From: Crocinitomicaceae bacterium
GTDB taxonomy: Bacteria > Bacteroidota > Bacteroidia > Flavobacteriales_D > Parvicellaceae
Reading direction: 5' to 3'
Assembly (NCBI GenBank): GCA_002716065.1
Contig: PAZE01000023.1
Span: forward strand, 5,623 to 58,573
Length of the DNA stretch: 52,951 nt
The position numbers were made by a program, and so were the translations under genes. This document shows, one piece after another, positions 1-8,127 of this stretch. Each line of letters starts with the position of its first letter. Positions within the stretch are counted from its first letter, which is position 1. The notes under the pieces were generated by a model. That model had not been told where the DNA came from. It was given only the letters and a program-made list of their open reading frames with translations, and made no database searches.

Positions 1-59
1 ATTGTTGCTTCTGCAACACTCTCTCCCATTTTAGGTAATAAAACTTCAATTTCCGCCAT
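1..59 (-). CDS. 2-oxoacid dehydrogenase E2 component, N-terminal fragment (cut by window edge)
   Basis: Only the first 19 codons are inside the window. Read on the minus strand from ATG at 59 they give MAEIEVLLPKMGESVAEAT, the typical start of the lipoyl domain of a dihydrolipoamide acyltransferase (E2 of a pyruvate, 2-oxoglutarate or branched-chain 2-oxoacid dehydrogenase complex). The family carries acyl groups on lipoyl-lysine and passes them to CoA in the cytoplasm. The lipoylated lysine lies beyond the edge, so which complex it belongs to cannot be told. A TAnnTTTG box at 96-103 is a plausible promoter for it. Confidence 0.75.
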   Translation of the reverse strand, partial: MAEIEVLLPKMGESVAEAT

Positions 60-95
60 ACTTTTTATGAAATATTGTTCATTCTTTTAGGTGCA

Positions 96-103
96 CAAAA
101 ATA
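96..103 (-). promoter_or_regulatory. TAnnTTTG -7 box for the E2 gene
   Basis: On the minus strand this reads TATTTTTG, an exact match to the Bacteroidota -7 element. It ends 36 nt before the E2 start codon. No clear TTG -33 element was seen at the usual distance. Confidence 0.4.
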
Positions 104-176
104 GTTTTTTTAGATGAAAAAAGCAGATTTTTTCTATGTTTTAGTTGTTGAAATTATTTACAGGTAAAAATAGTAA

Positions 177-2117
177 TCATCCAATGTGTCTTAAATTTCG
201 AATTACTATTCTTAAATCTGCAAAAATGCTGTAGTCTTTAGCATATACCACATTTAGCTTAGCACAAGTTTCAGGATTAATAGGAACTATCCCATCAGAA
301 ACTGAAAGAATGTTGTTTTTTAGCTTGGGTAACTTTTCATAAGAACTATTTTCATGGTATCCCACCCAAGTTGATAAACCAATAAAAACTTTAAGGATAC
401 TTTTTAAAGCACTAAGAGGACGTTTGTAGTAAAAAAATAGGAATGGAAAAAAGATAAGAAGCATAGATGATGTGCCAATATCAAAAATTCGTTTTAAACG
501 AATATTTTCAACCTTGTTGATGGTGTTCATGTCCATCATGTATAAATCACCACTACTATGTATGGAGTTACTACCAATTAAAAAAAGTGTATTAGGCTGA
601 GAGATTTTAAAATCCACTTTCTGAATAGAAGAAAATCTAGACATAATCTCAATGGTATCTTGGGCAGATATATCTTTTGCGCAGAAAACAACTTCATTTA
701 TTTTTTTAATTCTTACCAAATCGTAAAGCTGATTCAATTCAATATCAAAAGATGAATTGTTTTTGCTGTTTGATGGTTCGGGATTTACGAAGTATAGTTT
801 TTCAATTTGAGCTACTTGTTCTAGAAGATTTTGTATTCTATTGCCTTCTTGTTTACTCCCAACAATTGCAAATGATTTTTTTTCTTTTAAGGAGGTTTTT
901 AATTTACCCCACCCTAATAAATGAAAGATTACTCTATTTAAAAAGGAAACAAGAAGAAACCCTAAAGAAGAAAATAATATGATGGATCTTGAAAATTGAA
1001 TTTCTTTTGGTAAAAGAGCATAGGCAGATAGTATAATTATAGTTCCTGCTAATGCTGATTTTATAAGGGCACCTGTTTTATAAGGTTTATCGTATCCACC
1101 AAGAACAAAGTTACTTAGCGTCCATGTTATTGCATATACGGAAATAGCAATGTATAGAATCTTAGTTGGGAAAATTATATTGGTATATAATTGATAATAT
1201 TTTGCAATTAAATAAATCACTCCGATTGTTGAGCTTAAATCAACTATGGAAAGTGATAATTTCTTTATTAGCTGAATGGAAATAGCAATAAATGCCCGGA
1301 TGTATATGGCAATATTAATTAAGAAGGAAAACAGCTTTGCATTTTTTTTGGAGAAATGCTTTTTTGCAAAAATGATCATTGCATTGTAAAAGACAAAAAC
1401 ATAGTTGACAGATGTTTTTTTTGTGCTTTCACCTTTGTAGTGAATAATACTTGTCTTAGAAAAGTAATAATTTTTATATCCACCAAGAATTAAGCGATAA
1501 GATAGGTCAATGTCTTCTCCATACATGAAAAAGGCTTCATCTAAAAGTCCAATTTTGTCTAGTGCTTTTTTTCTAAGTAACATAAAAGCACCTGAGAGAA
1601 CTTCTATAGAGTGATTCTCTTCTTTGGAAAGGTAACCTAAATGATATTTACCCATCAATTTGGATTTAGGAAATAAACTAGAGAGTCCAAAAATTTTATA
1701 AAAGGCCGCAGATGGGGTAGGTAGCCCTCTTTTGGATTCAGGTAAGAATTTGCCTTTACCGTCAATCATTTTAACACCTAATCCTCCTGAATCCGGTTGA
1801 GAATCCATAAAATCTAGACATTTAGTAAATGTATCTTCTTCAACAACAGTATCTGGATTTAAAAGAAGTATATACTGACCATTTGCTAGACGAATTGCTT
1901 GGTTGTTCGCAGAAGAAAAACCAACATTTTCTGTATTGGCAATTAGTTTAACTTCTTGAAATTTTTCTTGAATCATGGATACAGACCCATCAACGGAATT
2001 GTTGTCTACCACAAAAATTTCAGCATCAATAGTTTTGGTTGCTTTGAAAACAGAAATTAAACATTGCTCCAAGAAATGCTTAACATTATAATTAACTATG
2101 ATAATTGATAGCTTCAA
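177..2117 (-). CDS. GT2 glycosyltransferase fused to a degenerate polyprenyl-phosphate sugar transferase (WbaP-like) region
   Basis: Residues 1-230 are a GT-A family 2 glycosyltransferase of the rhamnosyltransferase-like type: IIIVNYN at the start, VVDNNSVDGS at 36-45, a nucleotide-sugar motif LLLNPDT at 84-90 and GEDIDLSYR at 200-208. Several membrane segments follow (about 260-400), then a Rossmann-like soluble part (KSFAIVGSKQEGNRI, 414-428). The end resembles a polyprenyl-phosphate hexose-1-phosphate transferase: KRIFDIG at 542-548 and DYSIFADLRIVIRNL at 628-642. The catalytic Asp-Glu motif expected between those two parts is not visible, so this half may be inactive. The start is TTG at 2117, because an in-frame stop lies shortly upstream and no ATG is available. 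It follows recR by 10 bp on the same strand. The acceptor and sugar are unknown. The GT2 call is firm; the second half is a by-eye reading. Confidence 0.8.
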   Translation of the reverse strand: MKLSIIIVNYNVKHFLEQCLISVFKATKTIDAEIFVVDNNSVDGSVSMIQEKFQEVKLIANTENVGFSSANNQAIRLANGQYILLLNPDTVVEEDTFTKCLDFMDSQPDSGGLGVKMIDGKGKFLPESKRGLPTPSAAFYKIFGLSSLFPKSKLMGKYHLGYLSKEENHSIEVLSGAFMLLRKKALDKIGLLDEAFFMYGEDIDLSYRLILGGYKNYYFSKTSIIHYKGESTKKTSVNYVFVFYNAMIIFAKKHFSKKNAKLFSFLINIAIYIRAFIAISIQLIKKLSLSIVDLSSTIGVIYLIAKYYQLYTNIIFPTKILYIAISVYAITWTLSNFVLGGYDKPYKTGALIKSALAGTIIILSAYALLPKEIQFSRSIILFSSLGFLLVSFLNRVIFHLLGWGKLKTSLKEKKSFAIVGSKQEGNRIQNLLEQVAQIEKLYFVNPEPSNSKNNSSFDIELNQLYDLVRIKKINEVVFCAKDISAQDTIEIMSRFSSIQKVDFKISQPNTLFLIGSNSIHSSGDLYMMDMNTINKVENIRLKRIFDIGTSSMLLIFFPFLFFYYKRPLSALKSILKVFIGLSTWVGYHENSSYEKLPKLKNNILSVSDGIVPINPETCAKLNVVYAKDYSIFADLRIVIRNLRHIG

Positions 2118-2127
2118 AAAAATGATT

Positions 2128-2745
2128 TTAAGAACTAAAATTTATTTCATATGGTAATCGGTTTACAATGGATTTTCCTAATGTAATTTCATCAATATAT
2201 TCCAGTTGGTTACCAACTCCAATTCCTCTTGATATTAAACTTGTTTTTATGTTTTTTTCTTGAATTTTTCTGTAGATGTAAAAGTTGGTGGTGTCTCCTT
2301 CCATGGTTGCAGGTAATCCAAATATAATTTCTTTAACATTAAAAGATTCAATTCTTTTTAATAAACTAGAAATTGTTAAATCTTCAGGACCAATTCCGTC
2401 CATTGGGGAAATTACACCTCCCAAAACGTGGTATTCTCCGAAAAATTGTCCAGTAGATTCAATGGCCATAACATCTCTTATGTCTTGTACAACACAAATT
2501 ATCTTATCATCTCGTTTAGGGTTGCTACATATGGAACACAATTTACCGTCAGAAATATTATGGCAACGCTTACAAAATTGAATATTTTCTTTAAGACGAA
2601 TAAAAGAGTTAGAGAATTGAGCTATTTCTTGTTTGTTTTTGTTTAACCAATTAAGTACAAGTCGAAGAGCTGTTCTTTTTCCAATTCCAGGCAAAGAAGC
2701 CATTTGTTCAACAGCTTGATTAAGAATTTTAGACTTGGATTCCAT
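2128..2745 (-). CDS. recR: Recombination mediator protein RecR
   Basis: At 205 residues it has normal RecR length and order. There is a helix-hairpin-helix (LPGIGKRTALRL, 18-29), a zinc finger with Cys58, Cys61, Cys70 and Cys73, and a Toprim domain from about residue 82 (VVQDIRDVMAIE). RecR works with RecF and RecO to load RecA onto single-stranded DNA gaps in the cytoplasm. Toprim glutamate positions often read VVEEPKD in other families; here the segment reads VVQDIRD, a modest variation. ATG at 2745 is preceded by a TAnnTTTG box only 4 nt upstream. The GT2 fusion gene begins 10 bp after the stop, so the two may be cotranscribed although they are functionally unrelated. Confidence 0.95.
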   Translation of the reverse strand: MESKSKILNQAVEQMASLPGIGKRTALRLVLNWLNKNKQEIAQFSNSFIRLKENIQFCKRCHNISDGKLCSICSNPKRDDKIICVVQDIRDVMAIESTGQFFGEYHVLGGVISPMDGIGPEDLTISSLLKRIESFNVKEIIFGLPATMEGDTTNFYIYRKIQEKNIKTSLISRGIGVGNQLEYIDEITLGKSIVNRLPYEINFSS

Positions 2746-2749
2746 AGTG

Positions 2750-2757
2750 CAAATTTA
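2750..2757 (-). promoter_or_regulatory. TAnnTTTG -7 box for recR
   Basis: Minus-strand TAAATTTG, an exact consensus match ending 4 nt before the recR ATG. If it is used, the transcript would have almost no leader. Confidence 0.45.
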
Positions 2758-2767
2758 AATAACCTGT

Positions 2768-4213
2768 CTAACTGTTAATGGCATTGGTAAAATGTTTTTC
2801 AACCATTTCAATTAATAAATCAATTTCTTTCAAGTGTGTCCTGAAAGATAAAACGGCTACTCTTAACCACAATTCATTATCAATTGTTGTAGATGAAATA
2901 AATATTCTTCCATCTTTGTGAATTGCATCTAATAATTTTTGATTGAAACAGGATTGCTCTTCTTTTAAAGAGAAAAATCGAAAAGTGAATACGGTTAGCT
3001 CTGGAGAAGGTCCCAGCTCAATATAGTTTAACTTTTCAAATGCCTTGTAAATATAATTTGTAAGAAGAAGCTTTTCTCTAAGAGCGTCTTTAAAAATTTG
3101 TTTACCATGAAAGAGTAGAGGAAGCCACAACCTTAAGCCTCTAAAGTTTCTAGAAAGTTCAGGAGATAAATCTGCTGGAGATAAATGTTCATGACCAGCG
3201 TAGGCATCTTTCATATAGTTGGCTAGGTAATAATTGGTTCTAAGTAAATCTTCTTTTTCTTTTACTAAAATCGCTCCAGATCCATAAGGAAGAAACATTC
3301 CTTTATGGGGGTCTATCACAAGAGAATCAGCTTGGTCAATTCCAATAAATTTTTCTTTGTACTCATCCAGCATGTAAAAAAATCCTCCGTAGGCAGCATC
3401 AACATGAAACCAGCAATTGAATTTATCAGCTAAATTTCTCAAGGAATCTAAATCGTCAATAACTCCTGTATCAGTTGTTCCTGCAGAACCGATTATTAAG
3501 AAAGGGTTTAGGCCCATTTGAGCATCAATTTCAAGCTGTTTTTTTAGCTCATTGATGTTAATGTGAAAACTACTCTCAAGTGGAATTTCTCTATAGATGC
3601 ATTCACTTAATCCACTAATTCGAATGGCTTTGTGTAAGCAGTGATGCATTTGCTCAGATCCGTAAATAACTGTTTTATGGTAATCTTTTCCTTTTATGTT
3701 GTATTTATCTCTAGCAGCAACAATGGCTATAAGATTAGCTATACTTCCACCTGTAGTTAAATTTCCTCCATAGGAATCTTTGTTAAATCCGAAAATTTCG
3801 GCAAACCAATTTAAAAGATGATTTTCAATATTTACGGCCCCAGGATTGGCATAATATATACCTGAGTATTTATTGGTCATTGCAGCAATGAAATCTCCAT
3901 ACGCTGCAGCAGGAATTCCTCCTCCTGGGATATATCCGATATGTGCTCCAGAAGCTGGTTGAATTCCGTTGGAATTAACAGCACGGTTAAATAATTGTAG
4001 AATCTCATCTATTGGATAGCCGTTGTCATTAAAAGGTGTGCTGAAGATTTCTTTACTAGAGGAAAAGTCATTTTCAAAACCTTTACTTTCACTTAAATTA
4101 TCAATAAATTCGTTTAAATAGTTTACAATAGACGCATTGAAACTGGCTCTTCTTTTTTCTTTAAGGTCTAATTTTAAAACAGCTTTTTCTAGTTTAAGTA
4201 TTTCATCTCTCAT
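2768..4213 (-). CDS. PLP-dependent group II amino-acid decarboxylase family protein
   Basis: At 481 residues it has the fold-type I decarboxylase layout of the aromatic-amino-acid/glutamate decarboxylase superfamily. The Schiff-base lysine is Lys304 in DPHKGMFLPYG. The aspartate that pairs with the pyridine nitrogen is Asp272 in HVDAAYGG, and His191 is the likely ring-stacking residue in EQMHHCLHKA. TTGGSIANLIA at 153-163 binds cofactor phosphate. Members turn amino acids such as aromatic amino acids, aspartate, glutamate or diaminobutyrate into amines; the substrate cannot be read from the sequence. The ATG at 4213 starts it, divergent from the symporter gene with an 82-base gap to the preferred symporter start. 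Confidence 0.88.
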   Translation of the reverse strand: MRDEILKLEKAVLKLDLKEKRRASFNASIVNYLNEFIDNLSESKGFENDFSSSKEIFSTPFNDNGYPIDEILQLFNRAVNSNGIQPASGAHIGYIPGGGIPAAAYGDFIAAMTNKYSGIYYANPGAVNIENHLLNWFAEIFGFNKDSYGGNLTTGGSIANLIAIVAARDKYNIKGKDYHKTVIYGSEQMHHCLHKAIRISGLSECIYREIPLESSFHININELKKQLEIDAQMGLNPFLIIGSAGTTDTGVIDDLDSLRNLADKFNCWFHVDAAYGGFFYMLDEYKEKFIGIDQADSLVIDPHKGMFLPYGSGAILVKEKEDLLRTNYYLANYMKDAYAGHEHLSPADLSPELSRNFRGLRLWLPLLFHGKQIFKDALREKLLLTNYIYKAFEKLNYIELGPSPELTVFTFRFFSLKEEQSCFNQKLLDAIHKDGRIFISSTTIDNELWLRVAVLSFRTHLKEIDLLIEMVEKHFTNAINS

Positions 4214-4295
4214 GGTACTGTTTTAAACAATTAATTGGTTAATATCTGAAGATTATTGGTGTTTGCCAAACTAAGTAATGTCTTTTCTTTGTTTT

Positions 4296-5807
4296 ATGAA
4301 TTCAACACTAATCATTTCGGTAATTACTGTCTATTTTTTGGTATTAATTCTAATAGCAAAGCTTACTGCTGGCAAGGGTGAAAATGCGGCCTTCTTTTTA
4401 GGAAATCGCAAATCTCCTTGGTACATCGTAGCATTTGGAATGATAGGGGCCTCATTGTCTGGAATAACCTTTATATCTATTCCTGGTTCTGTTGCTAGTT
4501 ACTCAGTTGAACATGGTCTTGTTCCCACTAGTGAGTTTTCATACATGCAAATGGTTTTTGGGTATTTAATAGGATATCTAGTTGTGGCCTATGTGTTACT
4601 TCCTATTTATTATAAAATGAATGTAACATCAATTTATACTTATTTAGAGAATAGATTTGGTTTTTGGAGCTATAAAACAGGAGCTGCATTTTTTCTGCTT
4701 TCAAGGATTATTGGGGCCTCTATTCGTTTGCTTTTAGTAGCAAGTGTTTTGCAAATGATTCTTTTTGATGAGTTAAAAGTACCTTTTGAAGTAACCGTTT
4801 TAATCTCTGTACTTTTAATTTGGTTGTATACTAATAAAGGAGGAATAAAGACAATTATTTGGACAGATACCTTACAGACAGCATTTATGTTGGCTTCTGT
4901 AATACTTACTATATGGTTAATTGGAGATTCGCTTAAGGTAAATGAGAACGGAGGTATTGCAGAAGTGATTTCAAACAGTGGTTTTTCACGAATTTTTTAT
5001 TTTGAAAATTGGAAATCTGCCAATTTTTTCTGGAAACATTTTCTTGGTGGGATATTTATTACCATAGGCATGACAGGATTAGATCAAGATATGATGCAGA
5101 AAAACTTAAGCTGTAAAAATTTAAAAGCTGCACAACTTAACATGGTTTCATTTGCAGGAGTGTTGGTGTTGGTTAATTTAATTTTTCTCTCTCTTGGAGC
5201 ACTGCTGTATTTGTATTATCAGCAAACAGGTATTGGACAAGTGGCTTTATCATTAGGAAGAACTGATTTATTGTTTGCAGAAATTGCACAAAGTGGTAAT
5301 TTAGGAGTAGCTGTAGGAATTTTATTTTTACTTGGATTAATAGCTGCAGCCTATAGTAGTGCAGATTCGGCATTAACCTCTTTAACGACTTCCTTTTCAG
5401 TAGATTTTTTAAGTATTCAAAAAAAAACAACTAAAGAGCAATTAAAAATTCGAAAAATTACCCATGTTTTAATGTCTGCAGTATTGGTGATTACTGTTAT
5501 TATTCTTCGTAAATCATCTGATGATGCTGCCATTTGGTTGCTAATTAAATTAGCAGGATTTACTTATGGTCCATTAATTGGTTTATTCTTTTTTGGAATA
5601 TTGACTAAAAGAACTTTAAAGGATAATTTGGTGCCAATAGTATGTGTAATTATCCCTATTATTTTAGGATTCGTTTGGTATCTTGCTAATTATAAGATTG
5701 TAAATTGGTTTGGTGCATATAAATTTGGCGCAGAACTAATTATTTATAATGCTATTTTCTCCTTCTTAATTTTATTTCTTATTAGTTCTAGTTCTAAAAA
5801 AAGTTGA
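4296..5807 (+). CDS. Sodium:solute symporter (SSS family)
   Basis: A very hydrophobic protein of about 503 residues with roughly 13 membrane segments and SSS-family landmarks. These include AFGMIGASLSGITFISIPG after the first segment, NRFGFWSYKTGAAFFLLSR, GGIKTIIWTDTLQTAFML and the late AAAYSSADSALTSLTTSF segment, which holds Na+-site serines. It should couple Na+ entry to uptake of a small solute such as a sugar, amino acid, nucleoside or vitamin; the solute is not predictable here. An upstream ATG at 4278 is in frame, but ATG at 4296 starts directly before the first membrane helix and is preferred. The NOS gene follows on the same strand after 142 bases with its own promoter-like box. Confidence 0.88.
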   Translation: MNSTLIISVITVYFLVLILIAKLTAGKGENAAFFLGNRKSPWYIVAFGMIGASLSGITFISIPGSVASYSVEHGLVPTSEFSYMQMVFGYLIGYLVVAYVLLPIYYKMNVTSIYTYLENRFGFWSYKTGAAFFLLSRIIGASIRLLLVASVLQMILFDELKVPFEVTVLISVLLIWLYTNKGGIKTIIWTDTLQTAFMLASVILTIWLIGDSLKVNENGGIAEVISNSGFSRIFYFENWKSANFFWKHFLGGIFITIGMTGLDQDMMQKNLSCKNLKAAQLNMVSFAGVLVLVNLIFLSLGALLYLYYQQTGIGQVALSLGRTDLLFAEIAQSGNLGVAVGILFLLGLIAAAYSSADSALTSLTTSFSVDFLSIQKKTTKEQLKIRKITHVLMSAVLVITVIILRKSSDDAAIWLLIKLAGFTYGPLIGLFFFGILTKRTLKDNLVPIVCVIIPIILGFVWYLANYKIVNWFGAYKFGAELIIYNAIFSFLILFLISSSSKKS

Positions 5808-5827
5808 GTTTTAATTAAAATCAGCTT
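5801..5827 (+). terminator. Weak hairpin at the end of the symporter gene
   Basis: AAGTTGA (5801-5807, containing the stop codon) pairs with TCAGCTT (5821-5827), including one G-U pair, around an AT-rich self-complementary centre. The T-run after it is poor, so this is at best a leaky terminator. Confidence 0.28.
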
Positions 5828-5897
5828 GTTTACTCTAGGATAACTTGTTTGAAGTTTGCCAATTTTCATTTTAAATCTGGTTGCAATTTTACAATTG

Positions 5898-5923
5898 ATT
5901 GTTAAACGATTTGTATTGTTAAA
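5898..5923 (+). repeat. 9-bp direct repeat in the NOS promoter
   Basis: ATTGTTAAA occurs at 5898-5906 and again at 5915-5923, start to start 17 bp. The second copy overlaps the -33 region of the NOS promoter candidate, so the pair could be a two-site operator. Confidence 0.4.
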
Positions 5924-5943
5924 TATCAAAATCCTTAATTTTG
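5911..5943 (+). promoter_or_regulatory. Promoter of the nitric oxide synthase gene
   Basis: TAATTTTG at 5936-5943 matches TAnnTTTG exactly. TTG triplets at 5911-5913 and 5916-5918 lie 22 and 17 bp upstream, within the usual -33 to -7 spacing. The box ends 6 nt before ATG 5950, suggesting a leaderless or nearly leaderless message. Confidence 0.55.
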
Positions 5944-5949
5944 CCATGT

Positions 5950-7026
5950 ATGGAATCAATTTCTTTTCAAAAAAAAGCTGAAGATTACCTAAAACTATGT
6001 TATAGTGAATTGAATAAGAATCATTTGTTTGATAAGCGTTGGAAGGATGTAAAAAACGCTATCAAAACAACGGGAACTTATGAACTTTTGGATTTTGAAT
6101 TGGATTATGGTACAAAAGTAGCTTGGCGAAATTCTAATAAATGTATTGGAAGATTGTTTTGGAGAACAATGAATGTTTTGGATAAGCGAAAATTAGATTC
6201 CCCAGATGCTATATTTCAAGCTCTTTTTGAACATATTGATCTTGCTACTAATAAAGGTAATATTCAATCAACAATTTCTGTGTTTAATGCTCATAAAGGA
6301 ATTCGTATTTGGAATCCTCAACTGTTAAGTTTTGCCGGTTATAAAAACAAAAATGGTTCAATTATTGGAGATCCAAAACAACTGAGCTTTACCAATGAAT
6401 GTGTGAAATTAGGTTGGAAACCTAAAATGGGAGAATTTGATATTTTGCCATTGGTTGTTCAAATTGATGATAACACCCCTATATGGCAAGAAATTCCTAA
6501 AGAGATAATAACTTTAGTTCCTATAGAACATCCTGAGATAACTTCATTTAAAGAGTTGGGTTTAAAATGGTACTCTACACCAATAATTTCAAATATGATA
6601 TTAGAAATTGGTGGAATTGAATTTCATGCGGCTCCTTTTAATGGTTGGTATATGGGTACAGAAATTGGGGCAAGAAACTTAGCAGATGAGTCCAGATATA
6701 ATATGCTCCCACAAGTTGCTAAACTTATGAATTTAAATTTAAAAGATAAAAACAACTTATGGAAAGATCGTGCTCTAGTTGAACTAAATCATGCTGTTTT
6801 ACATTCGTTTAAAAAACATGGTGTTAAAATTATCGATCATCATACTGCTTCAAAGCAGTTTATGGAATTTATGCGTAAAGAATCAAAGCAAAAACGAGAA
6901 GTAACTGCTGATTGGGCTTGGATAGTTCCACCACTTTCTGGTTCAACGATGGAAGTTTTCCATACAGAAATGAATAATGTGATTAAATCTCCAAATTATT
7001 TTTATCAAAAGAAACCCTGGTTTTAG
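5950..7026 (+). CDS. nos: Bacterial nitric oxide synthase oxygenase
   Basis: At 358 residues it has the length of stand-alone bacterial NOS. The haem-thiolate motif is AWRNSNKCIGRLFW with Cys65 as proximal ligand. GWYMGTEIGARNLAD carries Glu238, which holds the guanidinium of L-arginine. ADWAWIVPPLSGSTMEVFH (320-338) supplies the pterin-site tryptophans. The family oxidises L-arginine to citrulline and NO in the cytoplasm using electrons from a separate flavodoxin or reductase. No reductase domain is attached and none is adjacent. An upstream in-frame TTG at 5941 would add three residues but overlaps the -7 box, so ATG 5950 is preferred. The stop is 2 bp from the convergent pyrD stop. Identification is firm; the physiological role is unknown. 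Confidence 0.96.
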   Translation: MESISFQKKAEDYLKLCYSELNKNHLFDKRWKDVKNAIKTTGTYELLDFELDYGTKVAWRNSNKCIGRLFWRTMNVLDKRKLDSPDAIFQALFEHIDLATNKGNIQSTISVFNAHKGIRIWNPQLLSFAGYKNKNGSIIGDPKQLSFTNECVKLGWKPKMGEFDILPLVVQIDDNTPIWQEIPKEIITLVPIEHPEITSFKELGLKWYSTPIISNMILEIGGIEFHAAPFNGWYMGTEIGARNLADESRYNMLPQVAKLMNLNLKDKNNLWKDRALVELNHAVLHSFKKHGVKIIDHHTASKQFMEFMRKESKQKREVTADWAWIVPPLSGSTMEVFHTEMNNVIKSPNYFYQKKPWF

Positions 7027-7028
7027 TT

Positions 7029-8069
7029 TTAATTCTTAGGTAGATTTTCAATAATGAGCTTGTTGATTTTTTGAAGTAATATAGGCCCTTCATATATAAA
7101 ACCAGTATAAAGCTGAATTAAATCAGCACCAGCATTAAGTTTTTCTATGGCATCTTCAGCAGAATGAATCCCTCCAACTCCAATTATTGGAAAAGATTGG
7201 TTTGATTTCTCTGAAAGATAGCGGATTACATATGTAGAGGATTGTTTTAGTGGTTTCCCACTAAGGCCTCCATTTCCTATGGCATTTATTTTAGAAGATG
7301 TTGTTTTTAGATTATTTCTCAAAGTAGTGGTATTGGTTGCTACTACTCCATCAAAAGCAGAAATACTTACTATCTCAATAATTTCGTCTAACTGATTATT
7401 GTTTAGATCCGGAGATATTTTCAATAATATGGGTTTTCTTTTTTTCTTCGAAGCATTTATTTTTTCCAATTTAGTAGCAAGCTCTAAGAGAAATTTTTTA
7501 TCCTGAAGTTGAGTAAATTCTTTAACATTTGGACAGCTAACATTAATAACAAAATAATTTACATATGGATGTAATTCATTGAAATTATAAATGTAATCTT
7601 TCAATGCAATTTCATTTGGAGTAGTGGTGTTTTTACCAATGTTTCCACCAATTATAACCGATTTGTTTTTCTTTAACCTTTCAATGGTAGATAGAGCCCC
7701 TTCGTTATTGATCCCCATTCTATTTATTATGCCACTATCTTGAGTTATTCTAAAGACTCTTTTTTTTGCATTACCTGGTTGAGCATTAGGGGTTACTGTT
7801 CCAATTTCTATAAATCCAAAACCAAAATTACTTAGCTCTTTGTAGAGTTTTGCATTTTTATCAAATCCAGCTGCTAAACCAATAGGATTTGGGAAATTGA
7901 TTCCTAAAATATTTTTTTCAAGAGCTTTGTTTTTATTTAGGTAAATGGATTTTATTAAAAGTCCTATTCCAGGAATGAAATGAAGAAATTTAATTAGCTT
8001 AAAGGTAATGTTGTGAACTCGTTCAGGATCAAAACAAAAAAGGACTGGCCTAAGTAAAAGTTTGTACAC
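7029..8069 (-). CDS. pyrD: Dihydroorotate dehydrogenase (quinone), class 2
   Basis: At 346 residues it carries the membrane-associating N-terminal helix region of class 2 enzymes (residues 1-45). FMN-barrel motifs follow: [11 protein letters not shown] (63-73), [10 protein letters not shown] (85-94) and [10 protein letters not shown] (176-185) with Ser178 as catalytic base, the residue that marks class 2. It oxidises dihydroorotate to orotate in pyrimidine synthesis and passes electrons to menaquinone. The apparent start is GTG at 8069, giving [16 protein letters not shown], a normal class 2 N-terminus. A TAnnTTTG box lies at 8089-8096. It converges with the NOS gene with only 2 bp between stops. 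Confidence 0.95.
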   Translation of the reverse strand: MYKLLLRPVLFCFDPERVHNITFKLIKFLHFIPGIGLLIKSIYLNKNKALEKNILGINFPNPIGLAAGFDKNAKLYKELSNFGFGFIEIGTVTPNAQPGNAKKRVFRITQDSGIINRMGINNEGALSTIERLKKNKSVIIGGNIGKNTTTPNEIALKDYIYNFNELHPYVNYFVINVSCPNVKEFTQLQDKKFLLELATKLEKINASKKKRKPILLKISPDLNNNQLDEIIEIVSISAFDGVVATNTTTLRNNLKTTSSKINAIGNGGLSGKPLKQSSTYVIRYLSEKSNQSFPIIGVGGIHSAEDAIEKLNAGADLIQLYTGFIYEGPILLQKINKLIIENLPKN

Positions 8070-8088
8070 TTTTTATATAATTTGAATG

Positions 8089-8096
8089 CAAAGATA
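8089..8096 (-). promoter_or_regulatory. TAnnTTTG -7 box for pyrD
   Basis: Minus-strand TATCTTTG, an exact match ending 19 nt before the GTG start. No clear -33 element. Confidence 0.42.
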
Positions 8097-8127
8097 GAAA
8101 AGATGCACCTTTATAAGAGAATGTTGA

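Noticed and set aside
116-134. Hairpin GAAAAAA / TTTTTTC as terminator for the GT2 fusion gene
   Set aside because: The stem is almost all A-T pairs with a five-base loop and would be unstable; such short A/T stems are expected by chance in this AT-rich DNA.
752-982. Open frame on the plus strand opposite the GT2 fusion gene
   Set aside because: Low-complexity, Leu/Phe-rich translation with no family resemblance, lying wholly opposite a well-supported gene; the same applies to other antisense frames such as 2285-2581, 5173-5430, 24229-24492 and 33253-33525.
5941-5949. TTG start for the NOS gene three codons upstream of the ATG
   Set aside because: The TTG is part of the TAATTTTG promoter box, and ATG 5950 gives the normal bacterial NOS N-terminus.
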